The notes under the pieces are model-generated. The model was not told where the DNA came from and ran no database searches. It saw only the letters and a program-made list of their open reading frames with translations. DNA of 37,645 bases. Origin: an uncultured Erysipelotrichaceae bacterium. GTDB taxonomy: Bacteria; Bacillota_I; Bacilli_A; RF39; UBA660. The translations under genes were made by a program, and so were the position numbers. The stretch's first letter is position 1; each line of letters opens with the position of its first letter. The stretch is taken from the NCBI GenBank assembly GCA_902764145.1, contig CACWUS010000002.1:133493-171137 (forward strand), read 5' to 3'. This document shows, one piece after another, positions 31,522 to 37,645 of the stretch.

Positions 31522-33420
31522 TTAATTTAATAAAACTTTTACTGTTGATCCTTGTTTAACTCTTGTATTAGATTTTGGATTTGAATCGATTACCTTTTCA
31601 CCATTTCCAATAAATTCTACTTTAAAACCTTTTAATAGTGATTTTGCTTCTTTTTTTGTTAATCCTATTAAATTTGGAATCATTATATATATAGTATCAT
31701 TCCATCTATATGATTTAGGTAATCCTGTTGTATCTTCTTTAATATTGTATATAGATATAATATCCTCTAATACTTTTTTTGCTATTGGTGCACTTGCAAC
31801 TCCTCCATATTGAGTAACACCTTTTGGATTATCAAGTGCAATATATATTACATATTCTGGGTCATTAGCACTTATAAATCCAATAAATGATAATATATAG
31901 TTTCCACTCATATATGTTCCTTTTTCACCAACTTTTTGTGCTGTACCTGTTTTACCACCAACTCTATAATTTTCTATATAAGCATTACGTCCACTTCCAT
32001 TAGCAACAACGCTTTCTAGAGCATATCTAACTAACTTGCTTGTATTCTCTGTTATAATGTTTTTTCTTTTTATTACTGGATTATTTTGTTTATTTGATAC
32101 TTTGGAAACTATATATGGTTTATATAATGTTCCTCCATTTATAATAGCTGAAACAGCTGTTACTTGTTGAATTGCTGTAACACTTATTCCTTGACCAAAT
32201 GCAGTTGTTGCAAGTTCTACAGGACCAATCTTATCCATGTTAAATAATATACCAGTTGATTCACCTGAAGCGTCAATACCAGTTTTTTTACCAAATCCTA
32301 AGTCATTAATATATTTAAATAGTTTTTCTTTTCCTAATTTTTGTCCTAATGATACAAATCCTGGGTTACATGAATTTTCAACAACTTGTACGTAAGTTTG
32401 AAGACCATGTCCTTTTCTTTTCCAACAATGAAGAGTAGAGGATGCAACTTTAATTTTACCTGTATCATTATATGTATCTTCAAATATATTAACAACGTTT
32501 TCATTAATGGCAGATGCTAATGTAACTATTTTGAAAGTTGAACCAGGTTCAAAATTTGCCCATATAGCTAAATTTCTATTTATTGTTTCTTCATTATAAT
32601 TTTTGTAATTATTTGGATCAAAAGAGGGAAGTGAACTCATAGCTAAAATCTCACCAGTTTTAGCTTTCATCACAATACCAATTGCTCCATCAGCATTATA
32701 TTTTTTGTAAGCATTAAATAATTCATTTTCTAAAGATAATTGTACATCTAAATCAATAGTTAAATAGATATCTTCTCCATTAATAGGGCTTTCATACATT
32801 TCTGATAATTCTAATCTTTTTCCTTTACCATCACTATAATATTTAACACATCCATTTTTACCAGTTAAATATTTGTCATATTTAAGTTCAAGTCCACTTA
32901 ATCCTTGATTATCTATTCCTGTAAATCCTATAACATGAGATAAAAGATTATTGTAAATATAATTTCTTTTACTTTCTTTTAATAAGTAAACACCATCAAA
33001 ATTTAATTTATCAATTTTATTTGCTATGTCATAACTTAAATTCCTTCCTTCTGGATGTACTCTTTCAACAGAAGTTTTTTTATTTACATGTTTATACATT
33101 TCATCAAAACTAACATTAAGTATTTTACTTAACTCATTTGAAACTTTTTGTTTATCAGTAATTTGATTTGGCACTAAGTATAATCCTACTGTAGTAGTAT
33201 TATCAACTATTATTTTTCCATTTCTATCAAGTATTTTACCTCTATCAGCTTGTACTGTTAAATTTCTACTCCATAAGTCATTAGCTAGTGTATTTAATTT
33301 GTTATATTCAATTACTTGTATATAAAAGATTTTAATAATTATAAAAAAGAATATTAATATACAAAATAAAAATAAATATTTAATTCTAATATTTTGTTTA
33401 CTTTGAAACATTTTATTCAC
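31522..33420 (-). CDS. spoVD: Class B penicillin-binding protein with PASTA domain (SpoVD/FtsI-like)
   Basis: A 632-residue transpeptidase with one N-terminal membrane anchor (about residues 14-35), a dimerisation domain, a transpeptidase domain with S294-T-F-K297, S350-C-N352 and K490-T-G492, and a single C-terminal PASTA domain (about 570-632). The H-C-W-K-R-K-G-H-G block and the single PASTA are typical of SpoVD, the sporulation PBP for spore cortex. Because FtsI/PBP2B is closely related and may be absent or elsewhere, a role in cell division cannot be excluded. It lies between pilB and lexA, not beside ftsL or murE as usual. Confidence 0.87.
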   Translation of the reverse strand: MNKMFQSKQNIRIKYLFLFCILIFFFIIIKIFYIQVIEYNKLNTLANDLWSRNLTVQADRGKILDRNGKIIVDNTTTVGLYLVPNQITDKQKVSNELSKILNVSFDEMYKHVNKKTSVERVHPEGRNLSYDIANKIDKLNFDGVYLLKESKRNYIYNNLLSHVIGFTGIDNQGLSGLELKYDKYLTGKNGCVKYYSDGKGKRLELSEMYESPINGEDIYLTIDLDVQLSLENELFNAYKKYNADGAIGIVMKAKTGEILAMSSLPSFDPNNYKNYNEETINRNLAIWANFEPGSTFKIVTLASAINENVVNIFEDTYNDTGKIKVASSTLHCWKRKGHGLQTYVQVVENSCNPGFVSLGQKLGKEKLFKYINDLGFGKKTGIDASGESTGILFNMDKIGPVELATTAFGQGISVTAIQQVTAVSAIINGGTLYKPYIVSKVSNKQNNPVIKRKNIITENTSKLVRYALESVVANGSGRNAYIENYRVGGKTGTAQKVGEKGTYMSGNYILSFIGFISANDPEYVIYIALDNPKGVTQYGGVASAPIAKKVLEDIISIYNIKEDTTGLPKSYRWNDTIYIMIPNLIGLTKKEAKSLLKGFKVEFIGNGEKVIDSNPKSNTRVKQGSTVKVLLN

Positions 33421-33435
33421 CTAAAAAATTATATT

Positions 33436-33466
33436 CAAAAAAAAGAAACTAATTACTTAGTTTCTA
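33436..33466 (-). terminator. Intrinsic terminator after pilB
   Basis: Stem AGAAACTA (33444-33451) and TAGTTTCT (33458-33465), 6-base loop; on the minus strand the hairpin is followed by eight T (33444-33437). It starts at the pilB stop codon and separates it from the PBP gene. Confidence 0.8.
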
Positions 33467-35086
33467 TGCAGCTACTTTTGGTTGTTCCACAGTAACATTA
33501 GTATTTATTGCTGGTTGTGGTGGAACTAAAGCTTCAAAGTTAACATTTGCTGTAGGACCAATTGGTTCAAATCCAGGAGGAGTAGGTGACAAGATTTCAT
33601 TACTATTACTTGCTGCACTCGGTATAACTGGTTCACTTGGATTAACATTAGTAGTAACATTAACTTCAGACTTTGGTGCTTGAGGTGTTTGTATTGGAGA
33701 TGAAGTAGCACTTTGTACAGGTTGTATAGGTGTCTGAGGTGTTTGAACAGAAGCTACAGGAGTAGTTGCTATAGTAGCAGGTTTAACCACTTCTTTTGGT
33801 GCTTCTTCTTTAGGTTTGATTTCTTCACCATCTATATTTTTACCTTCTTTAATATTTTGTTCAACTTCATCATAGAAAGCATTATGAATAGCTAAATCAT
33901 TTTCAAGATCAACTAATTTTAATATTTCATCAAAGTTAGTTTCACCTAAAACAACTTTTTCAAGACCATCTTCTAAAAGAGTATGTGTATGAGCATCAAT
34001 ATAAACTTGTTTTCTCATAACATCTTTAGGTTCTGCATTTGTAATACCAGTTCTAACTTCATCAGTAATAACTAAAACTTCAGCAATACAAATTCTTCCT
34101 TTATAACCTTTAAAGCAATGTTCACATCCATCAGGATTTATATCATATATTTTATCTATATCTTTATGTAATACTTTTCTAAATAATTGCTTTTCATAAT
34201 CACTAGTTTCTCTTGTAATTCTGCAATTAGGGCATAATTTTCTAGCTAGTTTTTGAGAAATAACACCATTTAATGATGTACCAATCAAGTATCTTTCAAC
34301 ACCCATATCAGTAAGTCTTTCAATTGTATTTAATGCACTATTTGTGTGGATTGTTGATAATACTTTATGTCCAGTAATAGAAGCTCTAACTGCTATACTT
34401 GCTGTTTCACCATCACGAATTTCTCCAATCATTATAATATCTGGGTCTTGACGAAGAATACTTCTTAAAACAGTTGCAAAATCTAAACCAATTTCTTGTT
34501 GTGCTTGTACTTGGTTTAATCCTTCAACTTCCATTTCAACTGGATCTTCAACAGTAATTATATTAACTTCACGAGTATTTAATTTTTGTAGGATAGAGTA
34601 AACAGTAGTAGATTTACCAGAACCAGTAGCACCAGTTACAAGTACTATACCATTTGGCATCTCTATCATTTTCATTATTTTCTTTAAATTATGTTCAGAA
34701 AAACCTAATGTTTCTAAACCTTGTAAACTTTTTGAGTAATCTAAAATACGAAGAACGACTTTCTCTCCAGAGTGAGTTGGTAAACTAGAAACACGTAAAT
34801 CAAGCATTTTATCGCCAATTTTACTTTTAATAGCACCATCTTGAGGAAGTCTTGTTTCCATGATATTCATACTAGCTATCATTTTAATACGTGAAATCAT
34901 ATTTCTTTTGAAATCTGCTGGAACTTTAGCATAGTCATACAAAACACCATCGACACGCATTCTAATGTTTATTCCATCTTTGCTAGGGTCGAAGTGAATA
35001 TCACTAGCACCTTTTTTAACACCATCAAGAAGAATTTCATTAGCAATCTCAACTATAGGTACTTTCTCGAAATCAAATTCCTTCAT
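33464..35086 (-). CDS. pilB: PilB/GspE-type secretion or pilus assembly ATPase with long disordered tail
   Basis: A 540-residue traffic ATPase powering pilus or pseudopilus assembly. It has Walker A G152-A-T-G-S-G-K-S-T160, Walker B around I-I-M-I-G-E-I-R-D (216-224), the A-S-D-I-H-F-D motif of the N2 domain, and a four-cysteine zinc site (C285-P-N-C288, C321-E-H-C324). The N-terminal N1 domain found in longer PilB proteins is absent, as in ComGA-like enzymes. Unusual is a ~125-residue Pro/Thr/Val/Gln-rich tail (about 413-540). GAGG precedes the ATG. It is divergent from the prepilin gene, which suggests both belong to one pilus system. Confidence 0.91.
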   Translation of the reverse strand: MKEFDFEKVPIVEIANEILLDGVKKGASDIHFDPSKDGINIRMRVDGVLYDYAKVPADFKRNMISRIKMIASMNIMETRLPQDGAIKSKIGDKMLDLRVSSLPTHSGEKVVLRILDYSKSLQGLETLGFSEHNLKKIMKMIEMPNGIVLVTGATGSGKSTTVYSILQKLNTREVNIITVEDPVEMEVEGLNQVQAQQEIGLDFATVLRSILRQDPDIIMIGEIRDGETASIAVRASITGHKVLSTIHTNSALNTIERLTDMGVERYLIGTSLNGVISQKLARKLCPNCRITRETSDYEKQLFRKVLHKDIDKIYDINPDGCEHCFKGYKGRICIAEVLVITDEVRTGITNAEPKDVMRKQVYIDAHTHTLLEDGLEKVVLGETNFDEILKLVDLENDLAIHNAFYDEVEQNIKEGKNIDGEEIKPKEEAPKEVVKPATIATTPVASVQTPQTPIQPVQSATSSPIQTPQAPKSEVNVTTNVNPSEPVIPSAASNSNEILSPTPPGFEPIGPTANVNFEALVPPQPAINTNVTVEQPKVAA

Positions 35087-35112
35087 ATCGTAACCTCTTT
35101 CTATTCTATTTA

Positions 35113-35141
35113 ATTATATAATACATTTGGTGTTAATTCAA
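35113..35141 (-). promoter_or_regulatory. Sigma-A promoter of pilB
   Basis: On the minus strand TTGAAT (35141-35136), 17-base spacer and a perfect TATAAT (35118-35113). It is nearly back to back with the promoter of the divergent prepilin gene. Confidence 0.75.
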
Positions 35142-35151
35142 GATAAAAATA

Positions 35152-35181
35152 TTGTTATTAATACTAAAAATATGTTATACT
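35152..35181 (+). promoter_or_regulatory. Extended -10 promoter of the prepilin gene
   Basis: TTGTTA (35152-35157), 18-base spacer, TATACT (35176-35181) with TGT before it (extended -10). The earliest in-frame ATG (35152) lies in the -35 and is not the start. Confidence 0.65.
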
Positions 35182-35208
35182 ACATTTAGTAGAATAAAGA
35201 GGTTAATT

Positions 35209-35703
35209 ATGAACAAAAAAGGATTTACATTAGTAGAATTAATTGCAGTAATAGCTATTATAGGAATACTAGCAGTACTTGTAACACCAGCAATAATAGC
35301 ACTTAGAAATAATGTTTTAGAAAATACACTTAAAGCAAAAGAAAGTACAATTGAAAATGCTGCTAAGGACTATGCTATGGATAATTTAAAGTTATTAACA
35401 TCTCCTGTAACTAATGAAATTAATGTTGATGGAATGGATGAAGATAAATTTAAACAAACTTATGAAAAAAATTTAAAAGAATTATCAAAAGATTGTAAAT
35501 GGATTACAGTTAATGGACTAATAAATTTAGGTTATTTAAAAGGAAGCACTTCTTATGTGAATACATCAGATGGAGAAAAAGAAGAACAAATAATAAATCC
35601 TGTTACTGGTGAAAGTATGAATGATGTTTTAGTATGTGTAAGATATGATAATAATGATGCTATGAATAGAACAATAGTTACAATCATATATAGGGGTGAA
35701 TAG
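35209..35703 (+). CDS. Type IV prepilin / pseudopilin
   Basis: A 164-residue prepilin with a textbook class III signal: M-N-K-K-G then F-T-L-V-E-L, with the conserved Glu at mature position 5 and a hydrophobic helix through I-I-G-I-L-A-V-L-V-T-P-A. A prepilin peptidase should cut after Gly5. The globular part contains two cysteines about 45 residues apart (D-C-K-W and V-C-V-R) that could form a disulfide. AAAGAGG upstream of ATG 35209 decides the start. Divergent from pilB and 2 bases before proS, which it may be cotranscribed with. Whether it is a major or minor pilin cannot be told. Confidence 0.87.
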   Translation: MNKKGFTLVELIAVIAIIGILAVLVTPAIIALRNNVLENTLKAKESTIENAAKDYAMDNLKLLTSPVTNEINVDGMDEDKFKQTYEKNLKELSKDCKWITVNGLINLGYLKGSTSYVNTSDGEKEEQIINPVTGESMNDVLVCVRYDNNDAMNRTIVTIIYRGE

Positions 35704-35705
35704 TA

Positions 35706-37406
35706 ATGAGAACCAGTAATGCTTTTTTAATTACTAGAAGAGAATTCCCTAAAGATGAAGTTAATATTTCATCTAAATTATTAATTAAAAGTGGGATGGT
35801 ATTAAAAAATTCTAATGGTATTTATTCATATTTGCCAATTGGACTTAAAGTAATAGATAATATTAAAAAAATAATTAAAGAAGAAATGAATAATATAAAA
35901 GCAACAGAAGTATTAATGCCAACTTTAGTTAATAGTGATTTTTATGATAATAGTAATAGAGAAGAAATATTTAAAAGTGAAATTTATTCTTTAATAGATA
36001 GAAATAATAAAAAAATGAGTTTAGTTCCTTCTAGTGAAGAGTTATTTGCATACTTAGCTTCACAAAAAATAATGAGTTATAAAGATTTGCATTTTTCACT
36101 ATTTCAAATAAATAACAAATATAGGGATGAAGAACATCCTGAGTTTGGTTTGGTAAGAAAAAAAGAATTTATAATGGCAGAAGCATTTAGTTTTGATGCT
36201 GATGATGGTGGACTAGATGTAAGTTATGATAAAATGTTTATGGTTTTTAAACATATTTTTAATAGAGTTGGAATTAATACACTAATTGTTGAAAGCAATG
36301 ATGAAGGTATTGATGGTGTTACTAGCGAAGAGTTTCAAGTTATTTCAGAATATGGTGATAATGAAGTTGTTAAATGTACTAATTGTACATATGCTTGTAA
36401 TATTGAAGATGCTAGTTCAAAAGCAATAATAACAAATAGAGAAATACAACATAAAGAGAAAAAATTAGTTAGTACTCCAAATGTTAAATCAATTAAAGAG
36501 GTAAGTGATTATTTAAATGTATTTGAATCTAATATATTAAAATCATTAATATGTAAGGTTGATGGAATATACAAAATGATACTTTTAAAAGGTGAAAGTG
36601 AATTAAATGTTAAAAAACTAAAAGTATTATTTAATACTAATAATATTGAAATACCAAGTGTCTATGAACTCGAAAAAATTGGTACATCTGTAGGATATGT
36701 AGGACCAATTGGTTGTACAATGGAAATTATAGCTGATAATGAAGTAAAAAGTATGCATAACTTTGTATGTGGAAGCAATAAAAACAATTATCATTATATT
36801 AATGTTAATTATGGAAGAGATTTTAAAATAAATAGATTTGCTGATTTAAAATTATTTGATAAAAATTCTTTGTGTCCAAAATGTAAAAATAAATGTACTA
36901 TTATAAAAGGTATAGAAGTAGGTCAAATATGTAAATTGGGAACTAAATATAGTAATTTATATAATTTAACATATACAGATGAAGTAAATAAAAAATGTGA
37001 TGTTTACATGGGCTCTTATCAAATAGGAATAGATAGATTAATAAATGCAATTGTTGAACATAATTATGATGATAATGGTATTATTTGGCCAATTAGTATT
37101 TCACCATATAAAGTAGCAATAATTGTTTCTAATATTAATGATGATAATATTAAAAAATATTCAAATAGTATTTACAATAAATTAAATAATTTAGGAATAG
37201 ATACTATTATAGATGATAGAAAAGAAACAATAGGTGTTAAATTTAATGATATGGATTTAATAGGTATTCCAATTAGAATAACTATAGGTAATTTACTAAA
37301 TGACAATCTTGTTGAAGTAAAACTAAGAAATGAAGATAAAACGAAGAATATACCTACATCTGAATTAATAGAATATATAGAATCATTGTTAAAAGGAAAA
37401 CAATAA
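35706..37406 (+). CDS. proS: Prolyl-tRNA synthetase (bacterial type with INS domain)
   Basis: A 566-residue class II aminoacyl-tRNA synthetase. Motif 2 is seen in K-Y-R-D-E-E-H-P-E-F-G-L-V-R-K-K-E-F-I-M; the insertion (YbaK-like editing) domain runs about residues 225-380 with T-P-N-V-K-S-I-K-E-V and V-G-Y-V-G-P-I-G; motif 3 is G-S-Y-Q-I-G-I-D-R; an anticodon-binding domain follows (about 460-566). It is divergent: the usual R-P-T-x-E-E is V-P-S-S-E-E, and M-K-D-x-Y-S-F-D is M-A-E-A-F-S-F-D. Length is typical. It overlaps the next small ORF by one base. Confidence 0.93.
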   Translation: MRTSNAFLITRREFPKDEVNISSKLLIKSGMVLKNSNGIYSYLPIGLKVIDNIKKIIKEEMNNIKATEVLMPTLVNSDFYDNSNREEIFKSEIYSLIDRNNKKMSLVPSSEELFAYLASQKIMSYKDLHFSLFQINNKYRDEEHPEFGLVRKKEFIMAEAFSFDADDGGLDVSYDKMFMVFKHIFNRVGINTLIVESNDEGIDGVTSEEFQVISEYGDNEVVKCTNCTYACNIEDASSKAIITNREIQHKEKKLVSTPNVKSIKEVSDYLNVFESNILKSLICKVDGIYKMILLKGESELNVKKLKVLFNTNNIEIPSVYELEKIGTSVGYVGPIGCTMEIIADNEVKSMHNFVCGSNKNNYHYINVNYGRDFKINRFADLKLFDKNSLCPKCKNKCTIIKGIEVGQICKLGTKYSNLYNLTYTDEVNKKCDVYMGSYQIGIDRLINAIVEHNYDDNGIIWPISISPYKVAIIVSNINDDNIKKYSNSIYNKLNNLGIDTIIDDRKETIGVKFNDMDLIGIPIRITIGNLLNDNLVEVKLRNEDKTKNIPTSELIEYIESLLKGKQ

Positions 37407-37588
37407 TGAATGATAATCAAAAAAATAGTTTTATTAAAGAGTCATTAAAAAGTGAAAAAAAGATTATTAAAGACGATAAAAGATTAACAAAAATAAAAGG
37501 TGTTTATAAGAAAAAAGAATTAGAATTTAAAAAAATAGATAATAAAAATAATGAAGTGAACCCTATTTTGGACACTTTAAAAAAGTAG
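37406..37588 (+). CDS. Small lysine-rich hypothetical protein
   Basis: A 60-residue, highly charged (Lys/Glu/Asp/Asn) peptide without a recognisable domain, signal peptide or cysteine. It overlaps the proS stop by one base (TAATG), so it is probably translationally coupled. No Shine-Dalgarno is obvious. A promoter for the next gene begins inside its 3' end. It may be a real small protein or a chance coupled ORF; codon use fits neighbouring genes but composition is low-complexity. Confidence 0.5.
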   Translation: MNDNQKNSFIKESLKSEKKIIKDDKRLTKIKGVYKKKELEFKKIDNKNNEVNPILDTLKK

Positions 37589-37597
37589 ATATATAAT
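37569..37597 (+). promoter_or_regulatory. Sigma-A promoter near the right edge
   Basis: TGGACA (37569-37574), 17-base spacer, perfect TATAAT (37592-37597), one mismatch in the -35. It starts inside the end of the small lysine-rich ORF and should drive the gene that begins at 37629. Confidence 0.65.
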
Positions 37598-37628
37598 AGT
37601 ATCTCAAGAAAGGAGGTACTATTTTTAT

Positions 37629-37645
37629 ATGGGAAAACACTTTAA
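37629..37645 (+). CDS. Start of a gene cut by the right window edge
   Basis: ATG at 37629 followed by codons for G-K-H-F, then the sequence ends. AAAGGAGG (37609-37616) lies upstream, 12 bases from the ATG, and a near-consensus promoter precedes it. Five codons are too few to identify the product. Confidence 0.5.

Overview
The window is a stretch of AT-rich bacterial chromosome (visibly well under a third G+C, A/T-ending codons throughout). Almost all of it is conserved housekeeping and sporulation genes in short-spaced, often overlapping operons. spoIIGA-sigE, sigG, yqfC-yqfD, a SpoVD-like PBP and a YlmC/YmxH gene indicate an endospore-forming Firmicute. The base composition, mycoplasma-like L28 and trimmed gene sets suggest an uncultured gut-type Bacilli lineage near the Mollicutes (RF39-like or Erysipelotrichales-like); that placement is inference. 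TGA is a real stop here (for example at the end of cdd, where it overlaps the era start), so the mycoplasma code does not apply.

Layout. (1) 1-1578: two tandem DUF1016/PDDEXK nuclease genes, the first cut by the window edge. (2) 1606-7249: yqfC, yqfD, vanZ-like, ybeY, dgkA, cdd, era, a 26-codon yqzL, recO and an unknown gene, ending at a terminator. phoH and yqfF, usual in this cluster, are missing. (3) 7287-14126: heat-shock operon with a sigma-A promoter bracketed by two CIRCE operators: hrcA, grpE (with a Cys-rich N-terminal motif), an unknown 120-codon gene, dnaK, pepF, dnaJ. (4) 14181-16238: prepilin-like protein, membrane cyclophilin, folD. (5) Minus-strand rpsD with a structured leader, divergent from a membrane thioredoxin-like gene plus murB. 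(6) Surface protein with cadherin-like domains, an unlisted minus-strand rpmB (L28), and a 284-residue unknown. (7) 21042-27323: sporulation sigma block, in which three unfamiliar genes (two membrane/surface proteins and a 79-residue protein) sit between sigE and sigG, followed by a ylmC-like gene. (8) lspA, rluD, convergent tspO-like, rhomboid, and a GFHFC-motif protein. (9) Minus-strand pilB, spoVD and lexA. (10) Plus-strand prepilin divergent from pilB, proS, a 60-codon ORF, and the first codons of another gene.

How the parts connect. SpoIIGA would process pro-SigE in the mother cell, and SigG acts later in the forespore. The sigG ribosome-binding site is buried in the 3' arm of an 11-bp hairpin that also looks like an intrinsic terminator, a plausible block on premature SigG from sigE readthrough. 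A Spo0A-type box lies in the loop of the terminator just before spoIIGA, 21 bp from a possible -10. HrcA/CIRCE should control the chaperone operon, and S4 may control its own leader through a possible pseudoknot. PilB and two prepilin-like proteins imply a pilus or competence pseudopilus whose other parts lie elsewhere.

All protein identities come from reading motifs by eye and from memory of the families; no database search was run.
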